Positions 32,349 to 39,810 of a DNA stretch of 64,000 bases are shown in pieces. The translations under genes were made by a program, and so were the position numbers. This stretch comes from Planctomycetota bacterium. GTDB lineage: Bacteria > Planctomycetota > MHYJ01 > JACQXL01 > JACQZI01. The stretch covers positions 1-64,000 of the forward strand of contig JACQZI010000007.1 in the NCBI GenBank assembly GCA_016207825.1. The letters are read 5' to 3'. The notes beneath the pieces are model-generated. The model worked only from the letters and a program-made list of their open reading frames with translations, was not told the DNA's origin and did no database searches. Within the stretch, counting starts at the first letter, position 1. The number at the start of each line of letters is the position of its first letter.

Positions 32349-34544
32349 TTATTTACCTTCGGATTCAAAGCAGTCAATTAGCTCTTCAAACACCGGCGAC
32401 CAGGAAGGATTGCTTCCCCTGGTTAATACCTGAACGCCAGAGCCATCTGCGTTCATCACCAGCACCCCCATATCGCCGCCCGTCCAGGAAAGAAAAGTAA
32501 TCTTTTTGCCATCCGGGCTCCATGACGGGCCATTCCCATTAACCGGAGTTATCATTTTCTGGTTTTTCCCATCGGCATCCATGACATAAATCCGGCGGCT
32601 TAACATGTCTCCAGCCGTACCGTCCCGGTCTGAACAAAACGCGATCTTTTTGCCATCCGGCGACCAACTAGGATTCGAATTATCTCCGGCACTATCAGTT
32701 AACTTAACCGTCTTTTTGTCAGCAATATCCATAACATAAAGCTGGTATTGCTTGCCATCAGCTGCCTCATAAACAACTTTTTTCCCATCCGGACTCCATC
32801 GGCCGACACAACTATTATTCTGGTCGATTAGTTTTTGCTGGTTTTTTCCGTCCATATCCATTAAATAAACTTTAGTGGAGCCATCTTTATCCGAAGAAAA
32901 GGTGATTTTTTTTCCGCCCGGGCTGCAATCAGAGATGCCTTCATTAGCCGCATCATTAGTTAGTTGCCTCAAATTTTCGCCATCCACATCCATGATATAA
33001 ACATCCTGATTTCCTTTTCGATTAGAAACGAATATTATTTTTTGCCCATCCCGGCTCCAAGTTGCAGCACTATTATTGGCTTCGGTATTAGTAAGCGGCT
33101 TCTTGTTTTTGCCGTCAGTATCCATTATCCAAATCTGATGCGGCTGGGTAGATGACGCAAAAAGAATCTTCGGCTTGACTCTTTCCCAGAGGGCGAGAAG
33201 AACTTGATTGGCACGGGCTTTCACCTCCTGGTCCTTATCCTGTTCGGCATCCTGCAACGCCTTAACCAATTTCTTGAAATCCGCTTTCACCGCCTGGGTA
33301 TTTTTCTTGGCATAAAGGGTCTCCCAGTATTTGACGATTAATTCACTCCCGAGGGCGATTAGCCTTTTATGGGCTGACTCCCGTTTCTCCGAGAAACTGT
33401 CACCCAGTTGTTTGATTAATTCAGGCAGGTTATCCCGGGCGCCAATGCTATCCACCTTCACCTTAAACTTTTCCAGCGATTCAAGCGATTTTGTCGCGCT
33501 TTGATTCTCCGGGTCAATTACTAGCGTCATCATAAAAGCCTGGGCGGCAAAATAGCGGTATCCTTTATTAAGAGCAGTATTTCCCTGCGCCAAATATTTC
33601 TTGGCTCCTTCTGTTTTTATTTTAGCGAAAGTCTTCCCGAATTTATCCGACTGCTTGATTTTCTGCCTGACCGAATTAAGCGTTTTGGTTTCATCCGCTG
33701 TCGGGTTGCGTTTGTTTTCCAGTATTTTCAAAGACAGGCGATAGTATTTTGTCGCTTTGACGGATTCATTTAATTTCTCGCAAGCCTCAGCTAATTTCAT
33801 GTATACGGGCAACGGATTTTCGGAGTTAACCAAGGTTTTCCTGAAATAGTCTTCGGCCTCCTTGAATTTCGACTCCGCAAGGCTTTTCTGCCCCAGCCCG
33901 TAATACAGGTTTTCCAGTTCTTTATTTACATTAGAAGAAACCCCTTCCTCTTTTTCCAGAGATGCAACCTGCTTCAACGAATCTTCTGCCACCGTAATAC
34001 CGGAGTCGATTTTCAATACCAAGTTAAATATATCCGCAGCAATAAGATAATCCAGTTCTTCAATCGTTTCCTTTCCTAATAGCAACAATTCCGCCGTAAT
34101 CTCCTGTCCGCATTTTACCAAAGCCTCCTCAAAAGCGCCAATCTGCTTTATTTTGATTTCCGCCTTATCTTTAATCTTAACTTCTTCATCCGATAAATCC
34201 TCTTTTATTTCCAATATTTGAAGGCACGTTTTATAGTATTTTAATGCGCTTATTTCATCTTTGAGGCATTCGCAGGTTTCTGCGGCTTTAACCAAAGCCT
34301 TCATAAAATCAGGAACATATTCCAACGATTTGCTGAAAAGATTCAATGCCTCATCGTATTTCTTCTCGTTGAATTTTTGCTCGCCCAATTTATAGAAATC
34401 TACCGCAATCTGCGTGTTTTTATCCGTCGGAGAGTCTTCGGCAGTGATTCTGACTCCAGTGAAACAAATAATACAAATCAAGTTTATTATTATTGTAGTA
34501 ATGGTCGTGAACAAGTAATATTTAGGTGGGAAACAAATTTTCAT
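32349..34544 (-). CDS. TPR and TolB-like (PD40) beta-propeller exported protein
   Basis: A 731-residue protein. A signal or anchor helix lies at about 10-35 (LFTTITTIIINLICIICFTG). TPR-like repeats follow (about 45-370; FYKLGEQKFNEKKYDEALNLF, YYRLSLKILENK). A propeller of PD40/WD40-like repeats covers about 470-731, with the recurring WSPDGKKIAF and IYVMDADGKN elements (at least six). TolB-type propellers usually sit in the periplasm and bind partner proteins; a link to Tol-Pal is not shown. It is monocistronic and leftward with a plausible promoter at 34568-34597. Confidence 0.82.
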   Translation of the reverse strand: MKICFPPKYYLFTTITTIIINLICIICFTGVRITAEDSPTDKNTQIAVDFYKLGEQKFNEKKYDEALNLFSKSLEYVPDFMKALVKAAETCECLKDEISALKYYKTCLQILEIKEDLSDEEVKIKDKAEIKIKQIGAFEEALVKCGQEITAELLLLGKETIEELDYLIAADIFNLVLKIDSGITVAEDSLKQVASLEKEEGVSSNVNKELENLYYGLGQKSLAESKFKEAEDYFRKTLVNSENPLPVYMKLAEACEKLNESVKATKYYRLSLKILENKRNPTADETKTLNSVRQKIKQSDKFGKTFAKIKTEGAKKYLAQGNTALNKGYRYFAAQAFMMTLVIDPENQSATKSLESLEKFKVKVDSIGARDNLPELIKQLGDSFSEKRESAHKRLIALGSELIVKYWETLYAKKNTQAVKADFKKLVKALQDAEQDKDQEVKARANQVLLALWERVKPKILFASSTQPHQIWIMDTDGKNKKPLTNTEANNSAATWSRDGQKIIFVSNRKGNQDVYIMDVDGENLRQLTNDAANEGISDCSPGGKKITFSSDKDGSTKVYLMDMDGKNQQKLIDQNNSCVGRWSPDGKKVVYEAADGKQYQLYVMDIADKKTVKLTDSAGDNSNPSWSPDGKKIAFCSDRDGTAGDMLSRRIYVMDADGKNQKMITPVNGNGPSWSPDGKKITFLSWTGGDMGVLVMNADGSGVQVLTRGSNPSWSPVFEELIDCFESEGK

Positions 34545-34567
34545 ATTGGTTCTTTTCTTTTAATAAT

Positions 34568-34597
34568 ATTTTAACTCAAAACGGGCATATTTGTCAA
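34568..34597 (-). promoter_or_regulatory. promoter for the TPR/TolB-like gene
   Basis: On the minus strand TTGACA (34597-34592) and TAAAAT (34573-34568) are 18 bp apart, about 24 bp before the start at 34544. The interval 34598-34790 holds a 9-bp inverted pair (TAAGCGGAT near 34723 and ATCCGCTTA near 34768) and no gene that I can see. Confidence 0.55.
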
Positions 34598-34790
34598 TAG
34601 AAATACTTAATGCTTTATATGGTTTATTACCTTTCCAAAACATATTGAGCAAGGCAAGCAGTTTATTTTTATTGCCTTCAGTCAGTTTTAATGGTTAGAT
34701 GATAATATTTCGTACACGGATTAAGCGGATGTGGTAGATAATAATTAACAAGTTTACTGTCAGTTAAATCCGCTTACTTTATTAATCTAT

Positions 34791-35768
34791 ATGAAAGTTT
34801 TAGTTACCGGTGGAACGGGTTTTGTCGGCAGTCACCTCGCAGAAACCCTGCTCAAACAAGGCGATGAGGTCTTTTGCCTGGTGCGTAAGCAAAGCAACCT
34901 GAGATGGCTTTCCAATCTCAAGGTCAACTACATCTACGGGGAGATGGCGGATAAGGATTCGCTCATCGAGGCGGTCAAATCCAAGGATATCATCTACAAC
35001 GTCGCTGGAGTAATCAAGTCCCCCAACCGCGCCGAATACGAGAAAGGCAATTACATAGCCACAAAGAACCTGATAGAGGCAACCTTCCAACATAACCGCA
35101 ATTTATCCAGATTCGTCCATATAAGCAGCTTAGCCGTGGTCGGCCCGTGCGCGGGGAACATCTGCCATACGGAAGATGCCAAGCCCTGCCCGATTACGGA
35201 TTACGGCCAGACCAAGCTAAAAGGCGAGCTGGAGGTGACTAAATACAGGGATTTTATGCCCATAACCATCATCCGTCCGCCGGTGGTCTATGGGCCGCGC
35301 GATACGGGACTGTATTTCTATTTCCAGGCGGTGTCCATTGGCGTAAAACCGGTATTTTCCAAAACCAAGCACGTCAGCCTGATTCATATAGATGATTTGG
35401 CCAGAGGAATCATATCCGCCGCCGCGAGCCAGAAGTCAAAAGGCGGGATATATTTTATCGCCAATGAGGAACCGGTCAAGACCAATTACCTGGCAAACCT
35501 GACCGAGCAGGCAATCGGCAAAAAGGCCAAAACCCTGTATTTATCCGACCGGTTTTTATCCGCGGCGGCCACGGTTTGCGAAGCGGTGTGCGCTTTCAGC
35601 GGAGAAACGCCCATTTTCAACCGCCAGAAGGCAAGGGAACTGGCACAGATGCTCTGGGGCTGTTCGGCAGAGAAGGCCTACCGGGATTTCGGCTTTAAAG
35701 CATCCATACCGCTCGAGGAAGGCTTCCGTAAAACGGCCCTCTGGTATAAGGAAAACGGCTGGATTTGA
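34791..35768 (+). CDS. NAD-dependent epimerase/dehydratase (extended SDR)
   Basis: A 325-residue extended short-chain dehydrogenase. The Rossmann motif GGTGFVGSHLAE is at residues 7-18 and the catalytic YxxxK is YGQTK (about 143-147), with the preceding SS pair (HISSLAVVGP). RPPVVYGPRDTG is typical. It resembles members acting on sterol-like, flavonol-like or sugar substrates, so the substrate cannot be assigned. It stands alone 90 bp before the rpsB operon, which has its own promoter. Confidence 0.85.
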   Translation: MKVLVTGGTGFVGSHLAETLLKQGDEVFCLVRKQSNLRWLSNLKVNYIYGEMADKDSLIEAVKSKDIIYNVAGVIKSPNRAEYEKGNYIATKNLIEATFQHNRNLSRFVHISSLAVVGPCAGNICHTEDAKPCPITDYGQTKLKGELEVTKYRDFMPITIIRPPVVYGPRDTGLYFYFQAVSIGVKPVFSKTKHVSLIHIDDLARGIISAAASQKSKGGIYFIANEEPVKTNYLANLTEQAIGKKAKTLYLSDRFLSAAATVCEAVCAFSGETPIFNRQKARELAQMLWGCSAEKAYRDFGFKASIPLEEGFRKTALWYKENGWI

Positions 35769-35783
35769 CACGCTAAAATTATG

Positions 35784-35812
35784 TTGACATCTCTGCTTCT
35801 ATTAAGTAATAT
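35784..35812 (+). promoter_or_regulatory. promoter for the rpsB-ribH-tsf-pyrH operon
   Basis: TTGACA (35784-35789) and TAATAT (35807-35812) are 17 bp apart, with a predicted start near 35819 and a leader of about 40 nt containing a GAAAGGA site. No clear S2-type leader structure was recognised. Confidence 0.65.
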
Positions 35813-35857
35813 ATATAATTTTGATATCTCCAAAAATACTATATTGAAAGGAACAAA

Positions 35858-36604
35858 ATGGAATTAGCATCGGTCAAAGAATTAATTCAGGCAGGCGCCC
35901 ATCTGGGGCATACGGTCAGCCGCTGGAACCCGAGGATGAAGCAGTTTATTTTCGGCAAGCAGAACAAAACCCATATCATCGATATCAAGCACACTTTGAA
36001 AGGTATGGTCATTGCCCAGCATTATCTGGCTGAAGTAGCCAAGAAAAACGGCATCGTCCTTTTTGTCGGGACCAAGCAGCAAATCAAGGCAATGGTCAAA
36101 GACGAAGCTACCCGTTGCAACATGCCGTATGTCAGCGAACGCTGGCTGGGAGGAACTCTCACTAATTTCAACACTATCCGTAGTAGGTTGAGCAAGCTGA
36201 TAGAGTTGGAAACCATGGAAAAAGACGGCTCGCTTTCCAGGTATAACAAGAAGGAAATCTCGATGTTTAACAGGGAACTGGCAAAACTGAGGCGCAACCT
36301 TAGCGGGATAAAAAGCATGGCACGCCTGCCGGATGCCCTGATTGCCGTTGATTATAAAGACAGCAAAATACCCATCAGGGAAGCCAAAGCGATGAAAATA
36401 AGAACAATCGGATTAATCGATACGGACGGCGACCCGACCGGAGTGGATATCGTCATCCCCATTAATGATGACGGCATGCGCGCGATAAACCTGGTTTTAA
36501 AACAGATGGCGGATGCGATTATCGAAGGGCAAACAAACGCCAAGATTGAAAAAGTCACCCCCTTGGAAAAGGAAAAACCTAAGAAAGTAAAGGAGGCAAA
36601 ATAA
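35858..36604 (+). CDS. rpsB: 30S ribosomal protein S2
   Basis: A 248-residue ribosomal protein with the S2 signatures LIQAGAHLGHTVSRWNPRMKQFIFG, MPYVSERWLGGTLTNFNTI, and LPDALIAVDYKDSKIPIREAKAM. Length is normal, with a Lys/Glu-rich tail. It leads the operon; its stop overlaps the ribH start (TAATG), and the ribH ribosome site (AAAGGAGG) lies in its last codons. Confidence 0.97.
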   Translation: MELASVKELIQAGAHLGHTVSRWNPRMKQFIFGKQNKTHIIDIKHTLKGMVIAQHYLAEVAKKNGIVLFVGTKQQIKAMVKDEATRCNMPYVSERWLGGTLTNFNTIRSRLSKLIELETMEKDGSLSRYNKKEISMFNRELAKLRRNLSGIKSMARLPDALIAVDYKDSKIPIREAKAMKIRTIGLIDTDGDPTGVDIVIPINDDGMRAINLVLKQMADAIIEGQTNAKIEKVTPLEKEKPKKVKEAK

Positions 36605-37068
36605 TGGGCAAAGTTTATCAGGGAAAATTGTCCGGAGATAAGAAACGTTTCTGCATCATCGTCAGCCGCTTCAACGAACTCCTGACCAAGAAGCTTCTGG
36701 ACGGGGCAATGGATAGACTTTTGCGCCATGACGTCAAGGAAACCGATATCGACGTGGTTTGGACCCCCGGCTCTTTTGAAATTCCCCTGGTTGCCCAGAA
36801 GATTTCCGGCAAGAAGAAATACGACGCGGTCATATGTTTAGGCGCAATTATCCGGGGAGACACGCCCCATTTTGATTACATTGCCAGCGAAACTGCCAAG
36901 GGAATTGCACAGGTAAGCCTGGTTTCCGGCGTTCCGTTGGAATTCGGGATTATCACGGCCGACACGCTGGAAGACGCCATCGAACGCGCCGGAATCAAGA
37001 AAGGCAACAAAGGCGCGCAGGCAGCCGAGGCAGCCATTGAAATGGCAAACCTCGTGGAACAGTTGTAA
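36604..37068 (+). CDS. ribH: 6,7-dimethyl-8-ribityllumazine synthase
   Basis: A 154-residue enzyme of riboflavin biosynthesis. Signatures VSRFNELLTKKLLDGA, TPGSFEIPLVAQK, CLGAIIRGDTPHFDYIA (with the catalytic His) and GVPLEFGIITADTLEDAIERAG are intact. Length is standard. It overlaps rpsB by 1 bp and sits between rpsB and tsf, an unusual place; ribosomal S2 and EF-Ts genes are normally adjacent. No other rib gene is visible. Confidence 0.95.
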   Translation: MGKVYQGKLSGDKKRFCIIVSRFNELLTKKLLDGAMDRLLRHDVKETDIDVVWTPGSFEIPLVAQKISGKKKYDAVICLGAIIRGDTPHFDYIASETAKGIAQVSLVSGVPLEFGIITADTLEDAIERAGIKKGNKGAQAAEAAIEMANLVEQL

Positions 37069-37109
37069 CGATATTTTAGTAGTTTTACGCATCGCAAAGG
37101 AGATATAAA

Positions 37110-37730
37110 ATGGCCGAAGTAAGCGCTCAATCCGTAAAAGAGTTACGCGAAAGAACCGGGACAAGCGTAATGGAATGCAAAAAAGCCCTGGTTGAAAGCA
37201 GCGGGGACATACAAAAAGCACTCGATTATTTAAAGCACCGCGGAGTAAAACTCGCGGAAAAGAAACAAGGTAAAACAACCACCGCCGGACGGGTCGGTTC
37301 TTACATACACTCCAACGGCAAAGTCGGGGTCCTTGTGGAACTGGGCTGCGAAACCGATTTCGTGGCTAATAACGAGGAGTTCAAGGAACTCCTGCATGAA
37401 ATCTCCCTGCAGATTGCGGCCATGAATCCGATTTATGTCTGCCGGGAGGAAATACCGCCTGAAGTAATTACTAAGGAAAAAGAATATTTCCGCAAGGAAG
37501 TCCTGGAACAGCAGCAGAAAGAAGGCAAGGAAAAACCGGCGGCCGTTACCGAAAAGATAATTGACGGAAAAATAGAAAAGATATTTTACACCCAACGCTG
37601 CCTTTTAGAACAAGCATTTGTCAAGGACGATGCTAAAAAGATACAGGATTTAATCAAAGATAAAATCGCTAAATTCGGCGAAAATATCGTGGTAAAGCGA
37701 TTCAGGCGGTTTGAAATAGGCAAGGAATAA
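37110..37730 (+). CDS. tsf: elongation factor Ts
   Basis: A 206-residue guanine-nucleotide exchange factor for EF-Tu. The N-terminal UBA-like helix (VKELRERTGTSVMECKKALVES) and the core signature GRVGSYIHSNGKVGVLVELGCETDFVA are clear. It is the short form, as in Thermus, cyanobacteria and others, with one core subdomain reduced compared with the 283-residue E. coli protein. Shine-Dalgarno AAAGGAG is present. It is the third gene of the operon. Confidence 0.95.
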   Translation: MAEVSAQSVKELRERTGTSVMECKKALVESSGDIQKALDYLKHRGVKLAEKKQGKTTTAGRVGSYIHSNGKVGVLVELGCETDFVANNEEFKELLHEISLQIAAMNPIYVCREEIPPEVITKEKEYFRKEVLEQQQKEGKEKPAAVTEKIIDGKIEKIFYTQRCLLEQAFVKDDAKKIQDLIKDKIAKFGENIVVKRFRRFEIGKE

Positions 37731-37737
37731 TCTCTCC

Positions 37738-38454
37738 ATGCCCAAAAGCGCGAAGTTTAAACGGGTGCTTCTCAAAATTAGTGGAGAAGGTTTCTGTCAC
37801 ACCGGCGGCAAAGGCATTGATATCAACGAGATAAAATTCATCGCTCAGGAAATCGTTTCTGCGTCCCAGACCGGAGCCCAATTAGCCGTGATCGTAGGCG
37901 GTGGCAATATCGTACGCGGCTCTCAATTAAGCAAACTTGGCGTCACCCGGGCAACCGCAGATTATATGGGTATGCTCGGCACAATCATTAACTCACTGGC
38001 ACTTCAAGACGTCATCGAAAAGATGGGGACCCCAACCAGACTCTTGACAGCAATCCCGATGGAAGTAATCGCCGAACCTTTTATCAGGAGGCGCAGCATC
38101 AGGCATCTGGAAAAAGGGCGGGTGATAATATTCGCGGCCGGCACGGGCAATCCCCATTTTACCACGGATACCACGGCGGCTTTACGCGCCGTGGAAATCA
38201 ATGCAGATGTAATATTTAAGGCCACCAAGGTGGACGGCGTTTATGATGATGATCCGATGAAAAATCCGCAAGCCAAAATATATAAGTCACTCTCCTATAT
38301 GAAGGTGTTAAACGAAGGGCTTAAAGTGATGGATTCAACAGCCATCACGCTTTGCATGGAAAATAAAATCCCCGTCATCGTATTCAACATGAAAAAACCC
38401 GGTAATATTCTGAATGTCGTCAAAGGCGGAAAAATCGGGACTGTTATTTCCTAA
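37738..38454 (+). CDS. pyrH: UMP kinase
   Basis: A 238-residue amino-acid-kinase-fold enzyme phosphorylating UMP to UDP. Typical stretches are RVLLKISGEGF, VIVGGGNIVRG, RATADYMGMLGTIINSLALQD, FAAGTGNPHFTTDTTAALRA and KATKVDGVYDDDPMKNP. Length is standard. It ends the operon 8 bp after tsf and converges on the FHA gene with a 45-bp gap that has no convincing terminator. Confidence 0.96.
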   Translation: MPKSAKFKRVLLKISGEGFCHTGGKGIDINEIKFIAQEIVSASQTGAQLAVIVGGGNIVRGSQLSKLGVTRATADYMGMLGTIINSLALQDVIEKMGTPTRLLTAIPMEVIAEPFIRRRSIRHLEKGRVIIFAAGTGNPHFTTDTTAALRAVEINADVIFKATKVDGVYDDDPMKNPQAKIYKSLSYMKVLNEGLKVMDSTAITLCMENKIPVIVFNMKKPGNILNVVKGGKIGTVIS

Positions 38455-38499
38455 ATATTGTGCGTATTTAAATAAGAGCTTGCTTCTTCTTGAACGTAA

Positions 38500-39780
38500 C
38501 TACTTCTTTTCTTTCAGCTGGTTGACTTCTTGCTTGATTTGTTCGCAAATTATGGAATCGCCGGAATTCTGTTTCATGAAATCCTCAAACTCCTTGATGG
38601 CTTCATCGTATTTATTTTGGCTAACCAGCTCACGGTAAATTCTGGCACGCAATTCATTGAATTGCCTTGCGGGACTATTGGTCATTTGAATCAAGTTTTG
38701 AAGTTTTTCTGCCTCGTCAACAGCAAAGGTTGCTGCCTGAGTCCCGTTATACTTTTCAGCAAACGTTTTCAGTTTAGCCAAAACACCGCTGGCTTCATCA
38801 GTCCCGGCCGCATCGGCTTCGGCTTTTAACGGTTTCCACTGTAACTGCGCTTCTGTTTCACGCGCCATGCGCTTTTGCAAATCTTCCTGGGTTTCTTTTA
38901 CCTTAGACGCAAGCTTTGAAGTCTTGTACCGTTCTAAAAACTTATCACAAAGCTCCAGCCCTTCCTGATAATTGCCTTTCTGGGAAGCTGTTTGTATTTT
39001 TTCGTATAATTCCTTCGTTTCTGATTTTGCGGGCGATTCCTCTTTGCCTTTATCTTTGGAGCCGCCCATCATTAAAACGGTTCCGATAATAACCACAAGA
39101 ACCACCGCGCTTATTATGCCGATAAGGAGAGTATTCGATTTTTTGGGCTTGGCGACAGAAGAACCATTTTCTTCCGAATTATCATCACCGTTCGCTTTTC
39201 CTGTTTTAGTTTTCCTGGATGAAAGTGGTTTCCCCGGTTTCTTTAATCCGGATAACTTTGAAAAACTGGCGCCAGCGCCTTTTTTGGCAGGTATGGTTGA
39301 AGGCTTAACTGAGATAGGCGTACCAGCAGTCTTTACCCCGCCATTAGCCACAGAAGGCTTGCTGACAGTAGAAACAGCTTTAACGACAACAGCCGGTTTC
39401 ACTATCACGGTTTGCTGGTGATCCATATCCGACTGAGCGACAGAAGCTGAAGTTTTTACAGGCACTTTGACAGGAGACTGGCTTGCCGAGGAACTTTCAG
39501 TGGCATCAAAAACTATCTGCACATCACCAACTTTTATCAGGTCTTTATCCTGTAAAACTCGTTCCTTTATCTTTTCGTTATTAACACGTGTCCCATTACC
39601 GCTATTTAAATCAACTATCTTATAGCCGGAAGGAGTTTTGACAATCTGGCAATGCGCTCTGGATATCTTTATATCCTTGAGAGGCAGGTTATTATCATCT
39701 GTACGACCTATAGTCGTGATGTCGTTTTTGACGAGAAACCCTGTTGTTTGCATTCCTTGGGTAATTATCAGTTTAGGCAT
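38500..39780 (-). CDS. FHA-domain membrane protein with TPR-like C-terminus
   Basis: A 426-residue protein. An N-terminal FHA domain (about 1-95) keeps the phosphothreonine-binding residues: GR (TTIGRTD), SRAH and NGTRVN. A Ser/Lys/Pro-rich low-complexity linker (about 100-210) precedes a transmembrane helix (about 217-240, LIGIISAVVLVVIIGTVLMMG). The rest is helical and TPR-like (KIQTASQKGNYQEGLELCDKFL). The topology implies a cytoplasmic FHA reading a phosphoprotein and an extracytoplasmic helical part. It follows the HEAT/receiver gene by 31 bp on the same strand, so a two-gene unit is likely. Confidence 0.85.
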   Translation of the reverse strand: MPKLIITQGMQTTGFLVKNDITTIGRTDDNNLPLKDIKISRAHCQIVKTPSGYKIVDLNSGNGTRVNNEKIKERVLQDKDLIKVGDVQIVFDATESSSASQSPVKVPVKTSASVAQSDMDHQQTVIVKPAVVVKAVSTVSKPSVANGGVKTAGTPISVKPSTIPAKKGAGASFSKLSGLKKPGKPLSSRKTKTGKANGDDNSEENGSSVAKPKKSNTLLIGIISAVVLVVIIGTVLMMGGSKDKGKEESPAKSETKELYEKIQTASQKGNYQEGLELCDKFLERYKTSKLASKVKETQEDLQKRMARETEAQLQWKPLKAEADAAGTDEASGVLAKLKTFAEKYNGTQAATFAVDEAEKLQNLIQMTNSPARQFNELRARIYRELVSQNKYDEAIKEFEDFMKQNSGDSIICEQIKQEVNQLKEKK

Positions 39781-39810
39781 AATAAAACAAAGATGTAATA
39801 CAACGGAAAT

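Noticed and set aside
38455-38499. Terminator between pyrH and the FHA gene
   Set aside because: Only a weak GAGC-type stem is visible, and no T-run follows it.
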